A DNA stretch of 64,000 bases, from NCBI RefSeq assembly GCF_000720485.1, contig NZ_JOAX01000012.1:62001-126000 (forward strand). Reading direction: 5' to 3'. This stretch comes from Streptomyces ochraceiscleroticus. GTDB lineage: Bacteria > Actinomycetota > Actinomycetes > Streptomycetales > Streptomycetaceae. Positions 1-8,227 of this stretch are shown piece by piece (position 1 is the stretch's first letter; each line of letters begins with the position of its first letter). Under the pieces are notes generated by a model. The model saw nothing but the letters and a program-made list of their open reading frames with translations, was not told where the DNA came from and did not search any database. Position numbers and translations under genes: made by a program.

Positions 1-1188
1 GCCCTCGTACACGCCCTTGGCCTCCGCGCCCAGGTGCGGCCCGGCCAGCCAGTCGGCGGTCACCGGCCCGATCGAGGTGTTGGACACCAGCGCCGTCCGG
101 CCCTGCTGGTCCTTGGTGAACCACGGACCGCCGGACGAACCGGCCGTCATCGTGCAGCCGATGCGGTACATCGTGGGCTGCGCGGTGTCCAGCGAGAGCC
201 GGCCGGGCTTCGCCGGGCACTCCTGCAGCGTCTGGCCGTCGAACGGCCTGGCGGCCGGGTAGCCCTGCGCGGTCATCGAGGCGATCTTCGGCACGGCCGG
301 CGCGTTGAACTGCACCGGGTAGGCCGTCCCGACCGTCTCCTCCAGCGACTTGGTGTTGCCCGCCTCCGGCTTCACGTGCAGCACGGCGAAGTCGTACGGC
401 GCGCCCTCGCCGCCGGTCTTCGCGCCCCCGTCGATCCACTGCTGCGAGGTCTGCGCCGCGTCGGCCCAGAACACGCCCTTCGGGGCGAGCTGCTCCTTCG
501 TCGCGCCCTGCAGCTCGGCGGCGGACTTGCCGCTGTCGTTGTACGAGGGCACGAAGGCGATGTTGCGGTACCAGCCGCCGCTCTTGCCGGCGTGCACGCA
601 GTGCCCCGCCGTCCACACCAGGTTCGACTTGCCCGGGTGCGCCGGGTCCTCGACCACCGCGCCCGAGCAGACCATCGAGCCCTCGGGGCTGTCGAAGAAC
701 ACCTTGCCGACGCCGGGCGCGTTGGCGCTGTAGGGCGCGCTCACCGGCTGCGCCCTCACGGGCGCCGGCTCGGGGTCGGTGACGCCCTGGTCACCGGAGA
801 TGTCCTCCGGCTCCACCGGCTCGGTGGGCTGCTCGGCGTCCTTCATCCGGTCCGGGTCCCACAGCCCCTTGATGTAGGGGTTCACGAACTGGCCGGCCTC
901 ACGCAGCCACTTCTTCTTGTCCCAGTTCTTCCACTCGCCGTGCTTCCAGTCGTCCAGGTTCACGCCGAGATCCTTGAGCTTGTCCTGCAGCTCCTTGGGG
1001 ATCTTCAGCTTGCCGCCGTCCGGCTGGTCCACGGCCGTCTGGTCCGGCTGCGAGCCGGCGCTGTCGTCCGAGGGGCCGCAGGCGGTGGCGGTCAGCGCCA
1101 GCGCGCCGACCAGCGCGGCCGCGGCGACGCCACGCGTGGTTCGGCGTCCGGCACGCGGCCGGGCGGCGGACGGGCGGATGGATCGCAT
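1..1188 (-). CDS. Trypsin-like serine protease lipoprotein, C-terminus cut by window edge
   Basis: The reading frame starts at an ATG (1188) and runs off the left edge, so about 396 residues are visible. The N-terminus has a run of arginines, a hydrophobic stretch (residues about 20-34) and a lipobox-like TATAC with Cys near 37, so it is probably an exported lipoprotein. A polar linker rich in Lys, Trp and Asp follows. The protease domain shows all three catalytic elements of the S1 fold: TAGHC (His), YDFAVL (Asp) and TAGSSGGPW (Ser). It is divergent from the siderophore operon. The substrate is unknown. The fold assignment is firm; secretion by Sec or Tat cannot be settled by eye. Confidence 0.85.
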   Translation of the reverse strand, partial: MRSIRPSAARPRAGRRTTRGVAAAALVGALALTATACGPSDDSAGSQPDQTAVDQPDGGKLKIPKELQDKLKDLGVNLDDWKHGEWKNWDKKKWLREAGQFVNPYIKGLWDPDRMKDAEQPTEPVEPEDISGDQGVTDPEPAPVRAQPVSAPYSANAPGVGKVFFDSPEGSMVCSGAVVEDPAHPGKSNLVWTAGHCVHAGKSGGWYRNIAFVPSYNDSGKSAAELQGATKEQLAPKGVFWADAAQTSQQWIDGGAKTGGEGAPYDFAVLHVKPEAGNTKSLEETVGTAYPVQFNAPAVPKIASMTAQGYPAARPFDGQTLQECPAKPGRLSLDTAQPTMYRIGCTMTAGSSGGPWFTKDQQGRTALVSNTSIGPVTADWLAGPHLGAEAKGVYEG

Positions 1189-1344
1189 GACTGGATTCCC
1201 CCTGGGTGTGTTCAGCGACCGCTGCAACGATCGTCCGGCGAGCGCTGTCCGCGACCGTCCGGCGGCCGTTGGCGATCGGTATGGACTTGTTCGGACCGTT
1301 CCACCGGTTCTGGTGGCCGGTCCGGAATGCAGAGCCCCACTATG

Positions 1345-1369
1345 CCGGTGCCGTGGGGGACGGCACCGG
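1345..1369. other. Inverted repeat in the divergent intergenic region 1189-1547
   Basis: Arms CCGGTGCCGT (1345-1354) and ACGGCACCGG (1360-1369) are perfect complements around a five-base G loop. It lies between the protease gene and the siderophore operon, so it could be an operator or an mRNA hairpin. I looked across the 359-base gap for a DmdR/IdeR iron box (TTAGG-type palindrome) and saw none. I see no gene in this gap. Confidence 0.4.
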
Positions 1370-1547
1370 GCGGGTCCGCGGTTCCGGTCGTCAAGGATCT
1401 TTGCCGAGGCCGTGATCCGGTGCTCGTGACGTCGTTGGTACGTACGGGGGACGGCCGGTCCGTGTTCACGGGGCGGCCCACAGAGCCGGTGACCGGCGCC
1501 GATGAGCGCGCCGGGAGCCCGTGGAGCAGCAGGAGGACAACACCGCC

Positions 1548-3002
1548 GTGGCCCTGACCCAGCCTCCGCCGATGGCACCGCCGCTGGACCGTGAACAGAT
1601 CCTGCGGAGGCAGTCGCTCCGCGAATCCGGTGCCCGCACGTACGCGCGCTCGTTGCCCATCGTCCCGGTCCGCGCCCGCGGGCTGACGATCGAGGGCGCG
1701 GACGGTCGCCGGTACCTCGACTGCCTCTCCGGCGCCGGCACACTCGCGCTCGGGCACAACCACCCCGTGGTGCTCGAAGCGATTCGCGCCGTCCTGGACT
1801 CCGGTGCGCCCCTGCACGTCCTGGATCTCGCCACGCCCGTCAAGGACGCCTTCACCACCGAGCTGTTCGCCACCCTGCCGCGGGAGCTGGCCGAGCACGG
1901 GAAGGTGCAGTTCTGCGGCCCGGCCGGCACGGACGCCGTCGAGGCCGCGCTGACGCTCGTACGGACAGCGACCGGACGCGACGGCCTGATGGCGTTCACC
2001 GGCGCGTACCACGGCATGACGGCGGGGGCGCTCGCCGCGTCCGGGGGCGCGCGGGACACCTCCGTGACCCGGCTGCCGTATCCGTACGCCTATCGCTGCC
2101 CGTTCGGGACCGGCGGCGAGGGCGAAGGCGGAGGCGGCGTCGGGCAGCAGGCCGGGAGTGCGGGCGTGCACGCCGCCGAGCACGGCGCGGAACTGGCCGC
2201 GCGCTGGGCGGAGAACGTCCTCACCGACCCCAAGAGCGGGGTGCCGCGCCCGGCCGGCATGATCCTGGAGCCCGTCCAGGGCGAGGGCGGCGTGATCCCG
2301 GCGCCCGACGGCTGGCTGCGCCGGATGCGCGAGCTCACCGCCGCGCACGACGTCCCGCTCGTCGTCGACGAGGTGCAGACCGGCGTCGGCCGCACCGGCG
2401 CCTTCTGGGCGATCGACCACAGCGGCATCGTCCCGGACGTCCTCGTCCTCTCCAAGGCCATCGGCGGCAGCCTGCCGCTCGCGGTGATCGTGTACCGCGA
2501 GGAGCTGGACACCTGGCGCCCCGGCGCGCACGCCGGCACCTTCCGCGGCAACCAGCTCGCGATGGCGGCCGGCGCCGCGACGCTCGCGTACGTACGCGAG
2601 AACGACCTCGCCGCCCGCGCCGCCGAGCTGGGCGCACGGATGCTCGCCCGGTTGCGCGGCCTGGCCGCGCACCACGACTGCATCGGCGACGTCCGTGGCC
2701 GCGGCCTGATGCTCGGCGTCGAACTGGTCGACCCGGAAGGGCCCGTGGGGCCGGACGGCGCCCCGCCGCCCGGCTCCCGGCTGGCCGCCGAGGTCCAGCA
2801 GCAGTGCCTGGACCGCGGGCTGATCGTGGAGCTCGGCGGCCGCGGCTCCGCCGTCGTACGCCTGCTCCCACCGCTCACGCTCACCGACGAACAGGCCGAC
2901 GCCGTACTCGACCGCCTCGCCGACGCCATCGCGGCGGCGGTCCGTCCCACCCCCGGACCGACGGGTTCGCCCCTCCCCACCATGCGAGGCACCACCCCAT
3001 GA
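1548..3002 (+). CDS. Diaminobutyrate--2-oxoglutarate-type class III aminotransferase
   Basis: PLP-dependent class III aminotransferase of the diaminobutyrate/acetylornithine type, 484 residues. Visible motifs are CLSGAGTLALGHNHP near the N-terminus, the EPVQGEGG segment, the VVDEVQTG cofactor motif and the LSKAIGG lysine that forms the Schiff base. Siderophore clusters of the rhizobactin/schizokinen type use such an enzyme (RhbA) to make 2,4-diaminobutyrate from aspartate semialdehyde. I chose GTG 1548 because AGGAGG (1531-1536) precedes it; an in-frame GTG at 1521 lies upstream of that site. The stop overlaps the next start (ATGA), so the two genes are translationally coupled. The exact amine made is inferred from context. 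Confidence 0.85.
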   Translation: MALTQPPPMAPPLDREQILRRQSLRESGARTYARSLPIVPVRARGLTIEGADGRRYLDCLSGAGTLALGHNHPVVLEAIRAVLDSGAPLHVLDLATPVKDAFTTELFATLPRELAEHGKVQFCGPAGTDAVEAALTLVRTATGRDGLMAFTGAYHGMTAGALAASGGARDTSVTRLPYPYAYRCPFGTGGEGEGGGGVGQQAGSAGVHAAEHGAELAARWAENVLTDPKSGVPRPAGMILEPVQGEGGVIPAPDGWLRRMRELTAAHDVPLVVDEVQTGVGRTGAFWAIDHSGIVPDVLVLSKAIGGSLPLAVIVYREELDTWRPGAHAGTFRGNQLAMAAGAATLAYVRENDLAARAAELGARMLARLRGLAAHHDCIGDVRGRGLMLGVELVDPEGPVGPDGAPPPGSRLAAEVQQQCLDRGLIVELGGRGSAVVRLLPPLTLTDEQADAVLDRLADAIAAAVRPTPGPTGSPLPTMRGTTP

Positions 3003-5278
3003 CCGAACGCCTTGGCCCTGCGACGAACGGGCCGGCCGGCCCCGCCCCGGACGCCTCACCCGCGGCGGAGCACCCGGCCGACGGACCGTGCGCCGGCCCG
3101 TCGCCGATGGAGACGTCCGGCGGGGGCGGCTCTCCGGAGCACGGGGCGCCGGCTGCGCCGTCGGGGGGCGGCGCAGCGGGCGACGCGGCGGGTGCGTGGG
3201 CACCCGAACTGCCTGAAAAGTCGGAGTCATTGGAGTCGTCGGAAGAGCCGTCCGGGTCATGCGAACCGTCCGAGCCGGCCGACGAGCCCAGCGTCCCGCG
3301 CCAGGCGCGTCGTATCGGCCGCGTGTGCGAGCCGGGAACGCTCGGTTCCCGGGTGGCCATCGGAATCGCCTTCGGTGTCGGGGCAGCGATGCGGGACAGG
3401 CGGGAACCGCTCGGCACGGAGCCGGACGCCGACCCCGATCCGGCGAAGTGCCCCGACCCGCTGGAGCACCCCGATCCGGCGGCGGCCGCGGACGCGGCGG
3501 GTGTCGAGAACCTGCTGCGCTGCTGGGTCCGGGAGAGCGGCACGCCGCGCCCGACCGGCGCCCACCTCCGGCTTCCGCTCGATGCCACCGGCACCGCCCT
3601 GCGCGTCCCCGTCCGCTACTGGTCGGCCACCGGCTGCCACCGCTTCGGCCTGCCCGTACTGGGGCAGGCTCCGGCGGACGCACCCCCTGTGGACGCCGTC
3701 ACCCTGGCCGCCCTGCTGCGCCGCGAGGCGGTGTTCACCGAGGGGGCGTTCGCCGAGGAGGCACGAGCCACGAAGGGGGCCACGGAGGGAGCCGTGGGAG
3801 GGGCTGCGGAGGGGGGCGCCGAAGGGTCCCCCGAGGGCGCCGCCGAGCTGATCGGCCGCGTGGCCAACTCCGTACGCTGCACCGCCGCCATCCTCGCCGA
3901 CCGGCGGGCCCGTCCCGCCGGCCCGCACGGCGACCGCTTCCTCGAAGGCGAGCAGTCCCTGATCCTGGGGCACCCGCTGCACCCCACCCCGAAGAGCCGC
4001 GAGGGCTTGTCCGAGGGGGAACTGCGCGCGTACTCCCCGGAGCTGTGCGGCTCCTTCCCCCTGCACTGGCTGGCCGTGCACCGCTCCGTACTGGCCGCGG
4101 ACTCGGCGTGGACCGCGCGCGGCCGCACCGTGCCGTCCGGCCGGCTCGCCGCCGATCTCGCCGGCGGCGGCCTCGAATGCCCCGCCGACACCGTGCCGTT
4201 GCCGCTGCACCCGTGGCAGGCCCGCGAGGTACGGCACCGCCCCGATGTGGCCGCGCTCCTGGACGCCGGTCTGCTGCACGACCTCGGCCCGCACGGCCCG
4301 CACTGGCACCCCACCTCCTCCGTACGGACGGTCCACTGCCCCGGCGCGAACGCCATGCTCAAGCTCTCCCTCGGGCTTCGGATCACCAACTCGCGCCGGG
4401 AGAACCTCCGCAAGGAGCTGCAGCGCGGCGTCGAGGTGCACCGCCTCCTCCGCAGCGGCCTCGCCGCACAGTGGCGCGCCGCCCACCCGGGCTTCGATAT
4501 CGTCCGCGACCCGGCCTGGCTCGCCGTCACGGGCACCGACGGCGAGCCGGTCCGCGGTCTCGACGTCGTCTTCCGGCACAACCCCTTCGGGCCGGACGAC
4601 GACGCCGTGTGCGTCGCCGGCCTCACCTCGCCGCGGCCGTGGCCGGGCCACGAGGGCCTGCGCTCCCGCCTCGCCGACCTCATCGGCACGCTGACAGCGC
4701 GTACCGGCCGGCCCGCCGGAGCGGTCGCCGCGGAGTGGTTCCTGCGGTACCTCCACGCCGTCGTACGCCCCGTCCTGTGGCTCGACGGCACCGCGGGCGT
4801 CGCGCTGGAGGCCCACCAGCAGAACACCCTCGTCCTGATCGACCCGGACGGCTGGCCGAGCGGCGGCCGGTACCGCGACAACCAGGGCTACTACTTCCGT
4901 GAGTCCCGGCGCGCGGAGCTGGACCGGCGACTGCCCGGCATCGGCGTCGAGAGCGACACGTTCGTGCCCGACGACGTCACCGACGAGCGCTTCGCCTACT
5001 ACCTCGGCATCAACAACGTCCTCGGGCTGATCGGGGCGTTCGGCGCGCAGGGGCTCGCGGACGAGGGCGTACTCCTCGCGGCCTTCCGGCGGTTCCTGAC
5101 CGGGGCCGCCGCCGAGCCCGCCGCCCACCGCTCGCCGCTCCCCGAACGCCTCCTCAGCGCCCGGACCCTGCGGTGCAAGGCCAACCTCCTCACCCGGCTG
5201 CACGGCCTGGACGAGCTCGTCGGCCCGGTCGACACCCAGTCCGTCTACGTCACCCTCCCCAACCCCCTCAACCCGTGA
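2999..5278 (+). CDS. IucA/IucC-family NRPS-independent siderophore synthetase (first)
   Basis: NIS synthetases adenylate a carboxylate such as citrate and join it to an amine or hydroxylamine. Family motifs are GHPLHPTPKSREG (about residue 325), HPWQ, KLSLGLRITNSRREN (about 455), EAHQQN (about 603) and RDNQGYYF (about 625). The protein is 759 residues, longer than the usual 580-620. The first 150 or so residues are a low-complexity acidic/Pro-rich segment, and a second Gly/Ala/Glu-rich insert sits near residues 245-285. The ATG at 2999 overlaps the aminotransferase stop. The upstream in-frame extension to 2804 would overlap the aminotransferase by 200 bases and is rejected. It differs from the second synthetase in the ATP-site motif (EAHQQN versus HGEN), so the two probably take different substrates. 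Confidence 0.88.
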   Translation: MTERLGPATNGPAGPAPDASPAAEHPADGPCAGPSPMETSGGGGSPEHGAPAAPSGGGAAGDAAGAWAPELPEKSESLESSEEPSGSCEPSEPADEPSVPRQARRIGRVCEPGTLGSRVAIGIAFGVGAAMRDRREPLGTEPDADPDPAKCPDPLEHPDPAAAADAAGVENLLRCWVRESGTPRPTGAHLRLPLDATGTALRVPVRYWSATGCHRFGLPVLGQAPADAPPVDAVTLAALLRREAVFTEGAFAEEARATKGATEGAVGGAAEGGAEGSPEGAAELIGRVANSVRCTAAILADRRARPAGPHGDRFLEGEQSLILGHPLHPTPKSREGLSEGELRAYSPELCGSFPLHWLAVHRSVLAADSAWTARGRTVPSGRLAADLAGGGLECPADTVPLPLHPWQAREVRHRPDVAALLDAGLLHDLGPHGPHWHPTSSVRTVHCPGANAMLKLSLGLRITNSRRENLRKELQRGVEVHRLLRSGLAAQWRAAHPGFDIVRDPAWLAVTGTDGEPVRGLDVVFRHNPFGPDDDAVCVAGLTSPRPWPGHEGLRSRLADLIGTLTARTGRPAGAVAAEWFLRYLHAVVRPVLWLDGTAGVALEAHQQNTLVLIDPDGWPSGGRYRDNQGYYFRESRRAELDRRLPGIGVESDTFVPDDVTDERFAYYLGINNVLGLIGAFGAQGLADEGVLLAAFRRFLTGAAAEPAAHRSPLPERLLSARTLRCKANLLTRLHGLDELVGPVDTQSVYVTLPNPLNP

Positions 5279-5332
5279 GCCATGAGGTCACCGACCCGTG
5301 CCCCCTTGAGCCCACGAGAGGAGCACCCCGCC

Positions 5333-6157
5333 GTGCCCCCCACCGAACCACCGGCCTCCCTGGCCACCGAGCCGGCCCCGGCCCCGACTGCCGCGTCCGA
5401 CGGGAGCGTTCAGGACCTCGCCCCCGAGGGGAGCGTCCCGACCGCCGCTTGCCAGGAGAGCGCCTCCGCCCCCGCCTCCGTCGACGCTCTCCGTGACACG
5501 CTCGACCTCCGGCTGCCGGCCGAACTGACCGTCCTCGGGGCCGAGGACACCGTGCCGCAGCTGCGCCCCGGTGACCCGGCGGCCGGCCCGCTCCTCGACG
5601 CGCTCGCCGGATGGGGGCCCGCCGAGACGCCGGCCGGGCCGTTCCAGCTCGTACCGGTCCGGCTGGAGCGCGACCTCTCGCTGATCGCCGGCTGGATGAA
5701 CGACCCGGCCGTGGCCGCCTTCTGGGAGCTGTCCGGGCCGCCGGGGACCACCGAAGCGCATCTGCGGACCCAGCTCGACGGCGACGGCCGCAGCGTGCCC
5801 TGCCTCGGCGTGCTGGCCGGTGTCCCCATGAGCTACTGGGAGATCTACCGCGCCGACCTCGACCCGCTCGCCCGCTACTACCCGGCCCGTCCGCACGACA
5901 CCGGCGTCCACCTCCTCATCGGCGGCGTCGCCGACCGCGGCCGCGGCCTGGGCAGCACCCTCCTGCGGGCCACCGCCGACCTCGTCCTGGACCACCGCCC
6001 CCAGTGCGGCCGGGTCATCGCCGAGCCCGACCTGCGCAACACCCCCTCCGTCGCCGCCTTCCTCAGCGCCGGCTTCCGCTTCGCCGCTGAGACCGATCTG
6101 CCCGACAAGCGCGCCGCGCTGATGATCCGCGATCGCGCCCTGCGCACCGTCCTGTGA
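5333..6157 (+). CDS. Siderophore GNAT acyltransferase (IucB/RhbD/MbtK-like)
   Basis: The C-terminal 190 residues fit the siderophore acetyltransferase family that acylates N-hydroxy-amines. Seen are the acyl-CoA loop in GVADRGRGLGSTLL, the EPDLRN segment and the terminal AGF motif. The first 80 or so residues are Ala/Pro/Glu-rich and unlike the family, which is usually about 190-200 residues long. GTG 5333 is preferred because AGAGGAG (5317-5323) precedes it; the alternative ATG 5282 is four bases after the previous stop but has no ribosome site. It sits between two NIS synthetases, so it probably acylates the hydroxylated diamine before condensation. The acyl donor cannot be read from the sequence. 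Confidence 0.82.
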   Translation: MPPTEPPASLATEPAPAPTAASDGSVQDLAPEGSVPTAACQESASAPASVDALRDTLDLRLPAELTVLGAEDTVPQLRPGDPAAGPLLDALAGWGPAETPAGPFQLVPVRLERDLSLIAGWMNDPAVAAFWELSGPPGTTEAHLRTQLDGDGRSVPCLGVLAGVPMSYWEIYRADLDPLARYYPARPHDTGVHLLIGGVADRGRGLGSTLLRATADLVLDHRPQCGRVIAEPDLRNTPSVAAFLSAGFRFAAETDLPDKRAALMIRDRALRTVL

Positions 6158-6293
6158 TCCGCCACCGGCCCCGGCCCCCGGCCCGCCCCGGTCACGCCCT
6201 CCCCGTATCCCGTCCTTCCCCCCACTGCCTTCCCCTCGACAATCCGCTGCTCATTCCCTTATGCCGCGCATCCCGAGCACCGAGGAGCCAGCC

Positions 6294-8153
6294 TTGCCGC
6301 CTTCCGCCTCCCCTCAGCCCGCCCATACCAACGGCCCCACCGACCCGAGCGGCCCTGCCGACGGCGCCGCTCCGGTCGGTCCGGGCCCCACGTCCCCCGG
6401 CGGCCCGGCCGGCGCGGACTGGCGCCGCGCCGCGCGCCGCCTCCTCGCCAAGACCCTCGCGGAGCTGGCGTACGAGGAGGTCATCACCCCCGAGCCGGAC
6501 GGCACCGCCCCCTGTGGCACCCCGCGCTACCGCCTTTCCCTCACGCCCGACGTCACCTACCGCTTCCACGCCCGCCGCGGCGCATATGGCCACTGGCGCG
6601 TCGATCCGGACTCCATCACGCCCACCGGCGACCCCCTGCACTTCCTCTTCCACGCCCACGACACCGTCCTGGGCCTGAGCGGCGACACCACCGGCCACCT
6701 CATCCGCGAGCTGACCGCCACGCTCGCCGCCGACACCCGGCTGGACGCCACCGCCCTCACCGCCGCCGAGCTGGCCGACCTCGACTACCCCGCCCTCGAA
6801 GGCCACCAGACCGGCCACCCCTGGCTGATCGCCAACAAAGGGCGGCTCGGCTTCTCCGCCGCCGACGCCGAGCGCTGGGCCCCCGAAACCCGCACCCCCT
6901 GCCGGCTGCCCTGGGTCGCCGCCCACCGCGACCTCGCCCGCTACCGCGGCACCGGCCCCCTGGCCACCCCCGACCGCCTCTACTCCGAAGAACTCACCCC
7001 CGAACTCCGCGACACCTTCGCCCGCACCCTCGCCGACCAGGACCTCGACCCCGCCGACTACCTGTACCTCCCCGTCCACCCCTGGCAGTGGGACGAGACC
7101 ATCGCCCCGCTCTACGCCCCCCAAATCGCCGACAAATTCATCGTCCCACTCACCACTGACAACGACCTCCGGCTGCCGCAGCAGTCGATCCGGACCTTCC
7201 TCAACACCAGCCGCCCACACGCCCGCACGGTCAAGCTCCCGCTGTCCGTGCTGAACACGCTCGTCTGGCGCGGCCTGCCCACCGAGCGCACCCTCGCGGC
7301 CCCCGCCGTCACCGCTTGGGTCCAGGGCCTGCGCGACGCCGACCCGTACCTCCGCGACGCGACCCGCGTGATCCTCCTCGGCGAGACCGCGTCCGTCACC
7401 GTCGAACACCCCCTGTACGACCGCCTCCCCGGCGTCCCGTACCAGTACAAGGAGCTGCTCGGCTGCATCTGGCGCGAGCCGATCGCCCCGCTGCTCGACC
7501 CCGGAGAGCGCGCCCGCACCCTCGCCTCGCTCCTGCAGACCGACCCGCACGGCCGCGCGCTGACCGCCGAGCTGGTCCACCGCTCCGGGCTCGCGCCGCG
7601 CATCTGGCTGCGCCACCTCTTCGCCGCCCTGCTGCCGCCGCTGCTGCACTTCCTCTACCAGTACGGCACCGTCTTCTCCCCGCACGGCGAGAACGCCATC
7701 GTCTGCTTCGACGCGCACGACGTCCCCACCCGCCTCGCGGTCAAGGACTTCGTGGACGACGTCAACACCACGGACGGCCCGCTGCCCGAACTGGCCGCCA
7801 TGCCCGAGGACGTGCGCGAGGTCCTGCTCACCGAGCCGCCCGCGTTCCTGACCCAGTTCATCCATTCCGGGCTGTTCGTCGGTGTGTTCCGCTACCTGGC
7901 GCCGCTGTGCGAGGAGCAACTGGGCGTCCCCGAACGCGACTTCTGGTCACTCGTACGGGCCGAGATCCTGCGCCACCACGAGCGCTTCCCGCACCTCAAG
8001 GAGCGCCACGCGATGTTCGACCTGCTCACCCCGGAGATCGAGCGCCTCTGCCTCAACCGCAACCGACTCCACATGGACGGTTACCGTGATCGCCCGGACC
8101 GCCCGCACGCCGCCGTGCACGGCATGATCCCGAACCCGCTGCACGCCCCCTGA
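6294..8153 (+). CDS. IucA/IucC-family NRPS-independent siderophore synthetase (second)
   Basis: About 619 residues with the complete NIS motif set: EGHQTGHPWLIANKGRLGF, HPWQWDE, SIRTFLNTSR, KLPLSVLNTLVWR, HGENAI and VKDFVDDV. The HGEN and GHP...KGRLGF wording is closer to AlcC/DesD-type synthetases, which add the last amine or close the ring. TTG 6294 is preceded by GAGGAG (6282-6287); ATG 6261 is an in-frame alternative without a clear ribosome site. It follows the acetyltransferase after a 136-base gap with no visible terminator, so it is likely the last gene of the operon. No diaminobutyrate decarboxylase or N-hydroxylase lies with these four genes; both would be needed for a schizokinen-type product. 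Confidence 0.88.
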   Translation: MPPSASPQPAHTNGPTDPSGPADGAAPVGPGPTSPGGPAGADWRRAARRLLAKTLAELAYEEVITPEPDGTAPCGTPRYRLSLTPDVTYRFHARRGAYGHWRVDPDSITPTGDPLHFLFHAHDTVLGLSGDTTGHLIRELTATLAADTRLDATALTAAELADLDYPALEGHQTGHPWLIANKGRLGFSAADAERWAPETRTPCRLPWVAAHRDLARYRGTGPLATPDRLYSEELTPELRDTFARTLADQDLDPADYLYLPVHPWQWDETIAPLYAPQIADKFIVPLTTDNDLRLPQQSIRTFLNTSRPHARTVKLPLSVLNTLVWRGLPTERTLAAPAVTAWVQGLRDADPYLRDATRVILLGETASVTVEHPLYDRLPGVPYQYKELLGCIWREPIAPLLDPGERARTLASLLQTDPHGRALTAELVHRSGLAPRIWLRHLFAALLPPLLHFLYQYGTVFSPHGENAIVCFDAHDVPTRLAVKDFVDDVNTTDGPLPELAAMPEDVREVLLTEPPAFLTQFIHSGLFVGVFRYLAPLCEEQLGVPERDFWSLVRAEILRHHERFPHLKERHAMFDLLTPEIERLCLNRNRLHMDGYRDRPDRPHAAVHGMIPNPLHAP

Positions 8154-8227
8154 CGCGTCCGTGCGACGGCCACGGACCGGCCTGGACGCGGCGTAGTGTC
8201 AGTGGGCCCGCGTAGGGTGGCAACGCT

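Noticed and set aside
1189..1547. Iron box upstream of the siderophore operon
   Set aside because: No TTAGG-type palindrome was seen in the gap.
2804..2998. Longer N-terminus of the first siderophore synthetase
   Set aside because: It would overlap the aminotransferase gene by about 200 bases; ATG 2999 overlaps its stop in the normal coupled way.
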